Part shown: piece after piece, positions 5,398 through 11,573 of the stretch
Layout: every line of letters starts with the position of its first letter
Position numbering within the stretch: the first letter of the stretch is position 1
Source of the DNA: a virus
IMG/VR virus record: IMGVR_UViG_3300017708_000291
Location: 1-26,976 of that record
Direction: 5' to 3' (one strand)
Length of the DNA stretch: 26,976 bases
Notes under the pieces: generated by a model
Database searches by the model: none
Told to the model about the DNA's origin: nothing
The model's input: the letters and a program-made list of their open reading frames with translations, nothing else
Translations under genes and position numbers: made by a program

Positions 5398-5559
5398 ATG
5401 GAATTAATGGATAGATTAGAACGAGTAATCAGGAAGCCCTCTCTATCTCCATTTAAGTTACTTGATTTGGCTCATGCCACAACCGAGAGAGTGGTTGGCT
5501 CAAAACTCTCACAGATTTTTAATAAGCTAAACGGAGGTAATACACTATGGCTATATTAG
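5398..5559 (+). CDS. Possible leaderless 53-aa ORF upstream of SSB
   Basis: The ATG is 6 bases after the -10 box, so a transcript from the 5363 promoter would begin at or next to it, with no room for a ribosome binding site. The frame encodes MELMDRLERVIRKPSLSPFK, then a helical part, and overlaps the SSB start by 13 bases. The SSB ribosome binding site (GGAGGT) lies inside its end. It could be a genuine leaderless gene, a leader peptide coupled to SSB, or simply the 5' untranslated region of SSB. A second ATG at 5407 is another possible start. Confidence 0.42.
   Translation: MELMDRLERVIRKPSLSPFKLLDLAHATTERVVGSKLSQIFNKLNGGNTLWLY
5476..5499 (+). other. Hairpin in the SSB leader
   Basis: GCCACAACC (5476-5484) pairs with GGTTGGC (5493-5499) as a 7-bp stem with a 2-base bulge and loop GAGAGAGT. 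There is no T-run after it, so it is not a terminator. It lies 48 bases before the SSB ATG and could affect leader stability or translation. Confidence 0.3.
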
Positions 5560-5963
5560 AAGGCTCAGTAAAATGGGCAAGTATAACGACCCCAAACACA
5601 AAGTTTGAACCAGTATATACTGTTGACTTAATTGTCGATGAGACTACTGCTAATGATTTTGCGGCAAGAGGTCATAAGGTAAAGCAACATGACGAAGGTC
5701 CTGCTTTAGTTATCAAAAGAAAGGTACATGGTCCTAATGGAATAACCAGACCTGCACCTAGACTTTTAGATAAGGATAAGCAAGAGATTAGTCTTGCTGT
5801 TGGTAATGGCTCTAAGGTTAGAGTTCAGTACAATGAGTATAGTGGTGAGGGTAAATTTGGTCCTTACGTAGGTCTTGACTTACAAGCTGTACAAGTTGTG
5901 GACTTAATCGAATATAAAAATGCTGATGGTGCTGAACTATTAGCAGATGGCGAGGAGTTCTAA
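5547..5963 (+). CDS. Single-stranded DNA-binding protein, T7 gp2.5-like
   Basis: The 138-aa protein is beta-rich, as expected of an OB fold: it starts MAILEGSVKWASITTPNTKF, has VYTVDLIVDE, a central VIKRKVHGPNG and a KVRVQYNEYS strand. It ends in an acidic tail finishing ADGEEF. Phage SSBs of the T7 gp2.5 kind carry a similar acidic tail with a terminal Phe that docks on the polymerase. It is shorter than T7 gp2.5 (232 aa). The start is fixed by GGAGGT 8 bases upstream. It is the first gene of the replication module and is coupled (TAATG) to the next gene. The role in coating ssDNA is inferred from the fold, tail and neighbours. Confidence 0.82.
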   Translation: MAILEGSVKWASITTPNTKFEPVYTVDLIVDETTANDFAARGHKVKQHDEGPALVIKRKVHGPNGITRPAPRLLDKDKQEISLAVGNGSKVRVQYNEYSGEGKFGPYVGLDLQAVQVVDLIEYKNADGAELLADGEEF

Positions 5964-6238
5964 TGACAGAACAAGAACAAAAACCTTACATTACCATTGA
6001 TGATGTCAATGTTTATGTTGAAGATTTACCCGAAGAGGGTCAACAAATCTTTGGCAGATTACAGAGACTGAATCAAAAAAAAGCTGCACAGACTTTAGAC
6101 CTTGAAGAAACTCAAGGTGCTATTAATTATTTTTCTACCAGAATTGTAGAAGTAATTAATGCAGATAAGTCTGGTGTTAAGGTAGAGGAATCTGAAACAA
6201 AAGAAGTACCATCAGATACTGAAGCACAAGACAGTTAG
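5963..6238 (+). CDS. Acidic small protein between SSB and primase-helicase, 91 aa
   Basis: It starts in a TAATG overlap with the SSB gene, behind GAGGAG (5952-5957). The N-terminal part has YITIDDVNVYVEDLPEEGQQ, a beta pair followed by a helical middle (IFGRLQRLNQKKAAQTLDLE). The C-terminal ~25 residues are disordered and acidic (VEESETKEVPSDTEAQDS). The 'YITIDxxxYxVEDLxEE' start resembles small phage proteins of the DUF6447 kind. The function is unknown. Its fixed place next to SSB suggests a replication accessory role. Confidence 0.72.
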   Translation: MTEQEQKPYITIDDVNVYVEDLPEEGQQIFGRLQRLNQKKAAQTLDLEETQGAINYFSTRIVEVINADKSGVKVEESETKEVPSDTEAQDS

Positions 6239-6248
6239 TAAAAACATT

Positions 6249-6296
6249 TAGCTAGATTAGGTTTTTTAACCTCTATTATTTATCCTAGTCTAGCTA
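6249..6296 (+). promoter_or_regulatory. Two mutually exclusive hairpins in the primase-helicase leader
   Basis: A 13-bp outer stem pairs TAGCTAGATTAGG (6249-6261) with CCTAGTCTAGCTA (6284-6296), with a single G-U pair. The inner hairpin AGGTT-TTTT-AACCT (6259-6272) uses three of the same bases, so the two compete at the tip. Only TTCTTCT follows the outer stem, so it is at best a weak terminator. It occupies most of the 74-base gap, the longest non-coding stretch in the window, and ends 16 bases before the primase-helicase ATG. It may be an attenuator, an RNA stability element or an origin-like structure. Confidence 0.55.
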
Positions 6297-6312
6297 TTCT
6301 TCTGGAGATAGA

Positions 6313-7977
6313 ATGAATCAAGATAAAAGCAAATTCGTAAAGCATAGGCAACCTTGTCCTAAGTGCGGTGGCTCTGACCCCGTATCAATTAACGCAGACA
6401 ACTCAGCTTACTGCTTTAGTTGTTCAACATTTTTTACCGATTATGAAACTGCAAGTGAGGGCAGAATAGTGGAAACAACACAGAAACCAACTAATACATT
6501 TTTAGAATCTTATACTGGAATATATGGACAGTTAACTGACAGAGGTATCTCTGAAGATACTGCGAAGAAGTTTGGTGTAAGAATTGTAAAGAACAGAAAT
6601 GGAGATATAACGCAACATATATATCCATACTTTAATGGCAATGAAGTAGCCATAACTAAAACAAGATTTGTTGCAGATAAAAACTTTGCAACCAAAGGTA
6701 TGTTTGAAGGTACAGGATTATTTGGCGAACAGTTATACAGAAATACTGGCGGTAAATATCTAACCATTACTGAAGGCGAGTGTGATGCTATGGCAGTAGA
6801 CGAACTCTTTCAAGGTAAGTGGGCAGTCGTATCTCTTAAACGAGGGGCTGCAGGTGCAGTAAAAGATATTAGAGAAAGCATAGAGTTTGTTGAGAGCTTT
6901 GATAATGTCGTGCTTTGTTTTGATAATGACAAGGCAGGTCGAGAAGCTTCACGAAATGTTGCTCGTATTTTAAAACCCGGGAAGGTAAAGATAATGACTT
7001 TACCCAATGGCTATAAAGATGCTAACGACATGCTTAGACAAAAAGAATTTCAAGGCTTTACTAAAGCATGGTGGGAATCTAAGACTTATACTCCGTCAGG
7101 TATCATGGAACTGTCTAGTCAAAAATCAGACTGGCTACATAGAGAGGTAAAAGAAAGTATTGCTTATCCTTGGGAAGGTTTAAATAAAAAATTATATGGC
7201 ATGAGACGAGGCGAGTTAGTAACCTTAACAGGTGGTACAGGACTTGGTAAGTCTTCAGTAACTAGAGAGCTTGAACATTGGCTAATTAAAACTACTAAAG
7301 ATAACGTAGGTATTATTGCTCTTGAAGAAAACTGGATGAGAACAGCAGACGGATTAATTTCTATTGAAGCTAATGACAGAATATATCTTAATGAGAAAAG
7401 AGATAATTATAGTGACGAAGAACTTAATACTTTATTTGATAAAGTAATAGAAAAGAACAGAGTATTTATTCATTCACATTTAGGAGCAACTGACATTGAC
7501 GAAATCTTTGCCAAACTTAGATACATGATTGTAGGGTGTGAATGTAAATGGGTAGTGGTTGACCACTTACACATGTTAGTAAATGTCTTATCCGAAGGCG
7601 ATGAACGTAGAGGTATTGATTCTCTTATGAATAGACTGCGTAGTTTAGTTGAAGAAACTAATGTAGGCATGATACTTGTTTCACACTTACGTAGAGCTGC
7701 AGGAGAGAAAGGACATGAGCAAGGCATTGAAGTATCTCTGTCTCACTTAAAAGGTTCACAAGGAATCTCACAGTTATCTGATTGTGTAATTGCTCTTGAA
7801 AGAAATCAACAGGCTAAAGACCCTAAAGAAGCAAATAAAACTAAGGTAAGAGTTTTAAAATCAAGGTATACTGGAGATACTGGATTAGCTTGTGCATTAA
7901 GATATGATAGTGAAACGGGTAGATTACATGAGTTAACAGAACAGGAGACATTCGATAATGAAGAAATTGATTTTTGA
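6313..7977 (+). CDS. Bifunctional DNA primase-helicase, T7 gp4-like
   Basis: This 554-aa protein (T7 gp4 is 566) makes RNA primers and unwinds the fork. An N-terminal zinc-binding domain has Cys15, Cys18, Cys34 and Cys37 (CPKCGG...YCFSC). The TOPRIM primase domain shows TITEGECDA (Glu154) and LCFDNDKAGR (Asp204, Asp206). The RecA-like DnaB/gp4 helicase domain has Walker A TGGTGLGKSS (Lys313), the catalytic ALEEN, Walker B WVVVDHLH (Asp417), SHLRR (His458) and LKGSQGISQLSD. The C-terminus ends DNEEIDF, an acidic tail with a final Phe as in T7 gp4, where it contacts the polymerase. GGAG sits 5-6 bases before the ATG. The last 20 bases overlap the polymerase gene, so the two are translationally linked. 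All key residues are present. Confidence 0.96.
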   Translation: MNQDKSKFVKHRQPCPKCGGSDPVSINADNSAYCFSCSTFFTDYETASEGRIVETTQKPTNTFLESYTGIYGQLTDRGISEDTAKKFGVRIVKNRNGDITQHIYPYFNGNEVAITKTRFVADKNFATKGMFEGTGLFGEQLYRNTGGKYLTITEGECDAMAVDELFQGKWAVVSLKRGAAGAVKDIRESIEFVESFDNVVLCFDNDKAGREASRNVARILKPGKVKIMTLPNGYKDANDMLRQKEFQGFTKAWWESKTYTPSGIMELSSQKSDWLHREVKESIAYPWEGLNKKLYGMRRGELVTLTGGTGLGKSSVTRELEHWLIKTTKDNVGIIALEENWMRTADGLISIEANDRIYLNEKRDNYSDEELNTLFDKVIEKNRVFIHSHLGATDIDEIFAKLRYMIVGCECKWVVVDHLHMLVNVLSEGDERRGIDSLMNRLRSLVEETNVGMILVSHLRRAAGEKGHEQGIEVSLSHLKGSQGISQLSDCVIALERNQQAKDPKEANKTKVRVLKSRYTGDTGLACALRYDSETGRLHELTEQETFDNEEIDF

Positions 7978-9688
7978 TATAGAAGCAGACGGATTAAATC
8001 CTAGTAAAATCTGGTGCATTGTTGCCAAAGATTTAGCAGAAGATACTTGCCGTACATTTAACCCTAATCAATTACTTGACGGGGTAGAATATTTACAAAG
8101 TGCTGATGTTTTAATCGGACATAATATTATAGGCTATGATATTCCTGCAATAGAAAAAATACTTGATGTTAAATTAGAAGCCAAAGTTGTTGATACTTTA
8201 GTTATGTCTAGGTTATTTCAACCTGTTAGAGAAAACGGACATAGTTTAAAAACATGGGGCTATAGAATTAACTTTCACAAGCAAGAACAACCTGATGATT
8301 TTGATACCTATACACACGAAATGCTAGAGTATTGTGAACAAGATGTATTACTTAATGAGAAAGTTTATTATGCTTTAGAAAAAGAAGGGGTAGGATTTAG
8401 TCAGGATAGTGTAGATTTAGAAACACAAGTTGCTCAAATCATGCACCAACAAGAACAAACTGGTTTTCTATTTGATACGGAAAAAGCCACAATGCTTTTA
8501 GCTAAGTTAAAAGCTAGAATGATAGAAGTAGAAGATGAAGTACAAACTACTTTTAAACCTAAATGGGTAGAGGATAAACTTGTAACTCCTTATATAAAGA
8601 AAGATGGTACTTTATCTAAACGTGGCATGACTGATGAAGAATATGAAAAGCGTTTGACTACTAAGAACTATGACCCATTTATGCGTAAGAAACTACAAGA
8701 GTTTAATCTTGGTAGTCGCAAACAGATTGGCGAATACTTAGTAGACTTTGGGTGGAAACCTGAAAGATTTACACCTACTGGACAGCCTATAGTTGATGAA
8801 GGCACTCTTAAAAAGATAAATCATATACACGAAGCTCGGCTCATTGCCGAGTTTTTATTATTACAGAAACGTATAGCTCAAATATCTTCTTGGATAGATG
8901 AGTTAAAAGGTGAAAGAGTTCATGGTTCGGTGATACCTAACGGCACTATTACTGGTCGTATGTCTCACAGAAGTCCTAATCTAGCACAAGTTCCCGGTGT
9001 ATATAGTCCTTACGGAGAAGAGTGTCGTTCTTGTTGGACTGTACCAGAAGGGTATAATTTATTAGGTATCGATGCTAGTGGCTTAGAACTTAGAATGTTA
9101 GCTCACTACATGAATGATGAAGAATATATTAACGAGGTAATTAATGGCGACATACACAAAACAAATCAAGAACTTGCAGGACTTGAATCAAGAGATAAAG
9201 CAAAAACTTTCATCTATGCACTTATCTACGGAGCTGGAGATGAAAAGCTTGGTACAGTGGTTGGAGGAAAAAGAGAAGACGGTAAGCGACTTAGAAAGCG
9301 TTTTCTTACCAACTTGCCATCACTTGAAACTCTTACGAACAGAGTTAGAGAAGCTTCAAAAAGAGGATTCTTAAAAGGTTTAGATGGTAGAAAGATTTAT
9401 GTAAGGCACGAACATGCTGCTCTAAATACTTTACTACAGGGTGGAGGTGCGATAGCTATGAAAAAAGCCATGTGTATCTTTGATAATAAAATAAAACTAA
9501 ATACACTTGATGCTAAGTTTGTTGCTAACATTCACGATGAATGGCAGATGCAAGTTAAACAAGACATAGCAGAATTTACTGGTCTTATGGGTGTTGAATG
9601 TATTGAAGAAGCAGGACAGCAGTTGGGCATGAGATGTGCTTTGACTGGTGAGTACAAGCTAGGAGGTAACTGGAGTGAAACCCACTAA
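7958..9688 (+). CDS. Family A DNA polymerase with 3'-5' exonuclease, T7 gp5-like
   Basis: The 576-aa replicative polymerase carries proofreading motifs ExoI (LIFDIEADG, Asp7/Glu9), ExoII (GHNIIGYD, Asp61) and ExoIII (YCEQD, Asp129). The polymerase motifs are A (GIDASGLELR, Asp372), B (Arg412, Lys416, Tyr420 in KTFIYALIYGAG) and C (NIHDEW, His526-Asp527-Glu528). All catalytic residues are intact. The residue equivalent to E. coli Phe762 is Tyr420, as in T7, a state linked with virulent phages. The protein is about 130 residues shorter than T7 gp5. The region around residues 198-240, collinear with the T7 thioredoxin-binding loop, is short and different in sequence. It overlaps the helicase gene by 20 bases and the next gene by 14. 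A terminator-like hairpin lies inside it at 8832-8855. Confidence 0.97.
   Translation: MKKLIFDIEADGLNPSKIWCIVAKDLAEDTCRTFNPNQLLDGVEYLQSADVLIGHNIIGYDIPAIEKILDVKLEAKVVDTLVMSRLFQPVRENGHSLKTWGYRINFHKQEQPDDFDTYTHEMLEYCEQDVLLNEKVYYALEKEGVGFSQDSVDLETQVAQIMHQQEQTGFLFDTEKATMLLAKLKARMIEVEDEVQTTFKPKWVEDKLVTPYIKKDGTLSKRGMTDEEYEKRLTTKNYDPFMRKKLQEFNLGSRKQIGEYLVDFGWKPERFTPTGQPIVDEGTLKKINHIHEARLIAEFLLLQKRIAQISSWIDELKGERVHGSVIPNGTITGRMSHRSPNLAQVPGVYSPYGEECRSCWTVPEGYNLLGIDASGLELRMLAHYMNDEEYINEVINGDIHKTNQELAGLESRDKAKTFIYALIYGAGDEKLGTVVGGKREDGKRLRKRFLTNLPSLETLTNRVREASKRGFLKGLDGRKIYVRHEHAALNTLLQGGGAIAMKKAMCIFDNKIKLNTLDAKFVANIHDEWQMQVKQDIAEFTGLMGVECIEEAGQQLGMRCALTGEYKLGGNWSETH
8832..8859 (+). terminator. Intrinsic-terminator-like hairpin inside the polymerase gene
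   Basis: CTCGGC (8835-8840) and GCCGAG (8846-8851) form a perfect 6-bp GC-rich stem around loop TCATT. The stem extends outwards by one G-U and two A-U pairs, and the transcript continues TTTTTATTATT. This is the textbook form of a rho-independent terminator on the plus strand, but it lies within codons 292-300 of the polymerase. In such AT-rich DNA it stands out. It may cause partial termination or be a chance effect of the codons. Confidence 0.4.
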
Positions 9689-10097
9689 AAAAGATAGAAA
9701 AAAGTTTGACCTTGACTTAACATACGGCTCTATCAGAGAAGATAGAATTGCAGATATGTTAACCAACAAAAAGATTGAGGTTAAATCAGAAAGAGATATA
9801 TGGGTAGGAACTAATAACATTTGTATTGAGTATGAATCATGGGGCAAACCCTCTGGTATTCGTGCTACTGAATCAGATTATTGGTTTCACAACCTTTGTA
9901 TTGGAGAAGAAGAATACTGTACTTTAGTTTTTAAGACTGATGTACTCAAAAAGATTGTAGATAAATTAGATACTTTTAAAACTGTAAGCGGTGGCGACCA
10001 CAATGCTAGTAGAATGTTCTTAGTTAATTTACCAAAATTATTTTCAACAGACGTAATAAAAGCATTTAAGGAGTTAGATGATGATACCGAAAAGTAA
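9675..10097 (+). CDS. PD-(D/E)XK-type nuclease candidate, 140 aa, GTG start
   Basis: The start is GTG at 9675, supported by AGGAGGT (9661-9667) seven bases upstream inside the end of the polymerase gene. The protein has the nuclease-like layout DLDLTYGSIREDRIADML, then KKIEVKSERD (Glu35-x-Lys37), then ICIEYESWGKPSGI (Glu52) and SDYWFHN. The Asp...E-x-K core preceded by a helix and followed by an 'IEYE...SGI' strand fits a small PD-(D/E)XK endonuclease or Holliday-junction-resolvase-like fold. Its position next to the polymerase and two other nucleases supports a role in DNA recombination or breakdown. It is soluble and ends in a very acidic tail (ELDDDTEK). Confidence 0.7.
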   Translation: MKPTKKDRKKFDLDLTYGSIREDRIADMLTNKKIEVKSERDIWVGTNNICIEYESWGKPSGIRATESDYWFHNLCIGEEEYCTLVFKTDVLKKIVDKLDTFKTVSGGDHNASRMFLVNLPKLFSTDVIKAFKELDDDTEK

Positions 10098-10932
10098 TAA
10101 AAACGAAGAAGAGTTTGACTTAATTAAAGTAGACAACTATAATAAGTTCACATCCGAATCAGGTCATTGGTATGACCAAGACGGAGAACCAATGTATACT
10201 ATCATTGGTGCTAATGGTAGAGAAAGAAACACTACATTAAGAGATGCTAAAACATTAGGTTTAGTACCCTCTGTTACTACTATTATAGGCACGATAGCTA
10301 AACCATCTTTAGAAAACTGGAAAATAAATCAGGCTCTAAACTCAGCACTATCTTTAGAAAGATACGAAGATGAATCTACTGAATCATTTTCAGCTAGATG
10401 TAAATATGATTCTAAAAAGATTAGTATTCAAGCTGCTGAACAAGGTACAAAAATACATGGGATGATTGAGAAAGGATTCTTAGGTAAAGAAAAAACTAAA
10501 CCTTATAAAATTATTAAGGCTTGGTTAGATGAAACTTATCCTGACGAAGAGTGGATAGCCGAAGATTCTTTCTGTGCTAAACAAGGCTATGGTGGTAAGG
10601 TTGATTTATATTCTAAGTCTGGAATATTTATTGACTTTAAAACTAAAGATAACTTAGAGGGTAAAGACCCTGCTAAATTAGTTTATGATGAACATGGTAT
10701 GCAACTCTCAGCTTATGCTCAAGGTTGTGGCTTTAAAGATGTAGAAAGAATATCTATATTTATAGATAGAAAAGATACTGAAACTATTTTGTATTATGTT
10801 TGGGATAAAGAATCACAAAAGAAACATTTAGGAATGTTTAATAATATTTTAGAATATTGGAAACTTGCTAAGAATTATGACTCAACTGTAAAGAAAAATG
10901 GCAAGAAGAAAACCAAGAAAACCAAGACCTAA
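10078..10932 (+). CDS. PD-(D/E)XK exonuclease, RecB/Cas4-like, 284 aa
   Basis: The family pattern is clear: GTKIHGMIE (His127), the acidic AEDSF (Glu162), GGKVDLY (Asp176), IFIDFKTKD (Asp186-Phe-Lys188) and the QLSAYAQG motif (Gln209). These are the active-site elements of RecB-like phage exonucleases, which resect dsDNA ends for recombination or degrade host DNA. No Cys cluster is seen, so it lacks the iron-sulfur cluster of true Cas4. It could replace the T7 gp6 exonuclease, which is not visible here. Two ATGs are adjacent (10078, 10081); AAGGAG at 10068-10073 favours the second by spacing. It overlaps the genes on both sides and ends in a Lys-rich tail (KKNGKKKTKKTKT). Confidence 0.85.
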   Translation: MMIPKSNKNEEEFDLIKVDNYNKFTSESGHWYDQDGEPMYTIIGANGRERNTTLRDAKTLGLVPSVTTIIGTIAKPSLENWKINQALNSALSLERYEDESTESFSARCKYDSKKISIQAAEQGTKIHGMIEKGFLGKEKTKPYKIIKAWLDETYPDEEWIAEDSFCAKQGYGGKVDLYSKSGIFIDFKTKDNLEGKDPAKLVYDEHGMQLSAYAQGCGFKDVERISIFIDRKDTETILYYVWDKESQKKHLGMFNNILEYWKLAKNYDSTVKKNGKKKTKKTKT

Positions 10933-11344
10933 GAAAGAGGCAGGTATTCCTAGAGGCTATGATAGTCATTGGGAATATGAATTACATCAAAGATTGTTTG
11001 CTGACTGGCGACATCATTGGGAAACTATAGATTATGTTATTCAACACAAATACGAACCAGACTTTGTACGTAAGTTTGATGATGGTAGTGTTGTTTTAAT
11101 TGAAGCTAAAGGTAGGTTCTGGGATTTTCCAGAGTATAGTAAATACGTACATATTAAAAAAGCTTTACCGAAACATATTGAGTTGGTGTTTTTCTTTCAA
11201 AAACCTTATGCTCCTATGCCCGGAGCTAAAGTAAGAAAAGATAAAACTAAAAGAACCCATGCTGAATGGGCAGAAGCTAACGGCTTCCGTTGGTTTAGCG
11301 AAACTAAATTACCTGAAAAGGATTGGATAAATAATGAAATATAA
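10898..11344 (+). CDS. T7 endonuclease I (gp3)-like Holliday junction resolvase, 148 aa
   Basis: The protein matches the layout of phage T7 endonuclease I (149 aa). A basic N-terminus (ARRKPRKPRPKKEAG) is followed by SHWEYEL (Glu26), YEPDFVRKF (Asp55) and VVLIEAKGRF (Glu69, Lys71). Later come HIKKALPKHIELVFFF and a C-terminal part with HAEWAEANGFRWF. The Glu/Asp/Glu-x-Lys set corresponds to Glu20, Asp55, Glu65 and Lys67 of T7. The enzyme cleaves branched DNA, resolves concatemers and helps degrade host DNA. The ATG has no clear ribosome binding site and lies 35 bases inside the preceding exonuclease gene, so it probably depends on coupling. Confidence 0.85.
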   Translation: MARRKPRKPRPKKEAGIPRGYDSHWEYELHQRLFADWRHHWETIDYVIQHKYEPDFVRKFDDGSVVLIEAKGRFWDFPEYSKYVHIKKALPKHIELVFFFQKPYAPMPGAKVRKDKTKRTHAEWAEANGFRWFSETKLPEKDWINNEI

Positions 11345-11573
11345 AACAATAAATGACCTTGTTAATAATCCAGCACATTATAACCAAGGCAAAATAGAAT
11401 GTATTGATTCTATTGAAGCTATGCTAACTAAAGAAGAGTTTATAGGTTATCTGCGTGGTAACTCTCATAAATATAGATGGCGATTTACTTATAAAAACGG
11501 TATCGAAGATTTAAAAAAAGCAGAGTGGTATGAAAATAAATTAATAAAAGTATTAGAGGAAACAAATGAGTGA
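11334..11573 (+). CDS. DUF3310 protein, 79 aa
   Basis: The signature is plain: VNNPAHYNQGKIECIDSIEA, then MLTKEEFIGYLRGNSHKYRW, then a run matching R-x-x-x-KNGxEDLKKAEWYxxxL. DUF3310 proteins occur widely in T7-like and other phages, often near nucleotide-metabolism genes. In T7 the same kind of domain is part of gp1.7, a nucleotide kinase, but here only the short domain is present and no kinase activity is shown. It overlaps the endonuclease end by 11 bases and the nrdA start by 8, which fits co-expression with dNTP synthesis. Confidence 0.9.
   Translation: MKYKTINDLVNNPAHYNQGKIECIDSIEAMLTKEEFIGYLRGNSHKYRWRFTYKNGIEDLKKAEWYENKLIKVLEETNE

Noticed and set aside
9144-9374. 76-codon frame inside the polymerase gene with a GAGG site before its ATG
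   Set aside because: It lies over the strongly constrained polymerase motif B region, and the binding-site-like bases are explained by polymerase codons. Its coiled-coil look follows from the Lys/Glu-rich sequence. No independent support.
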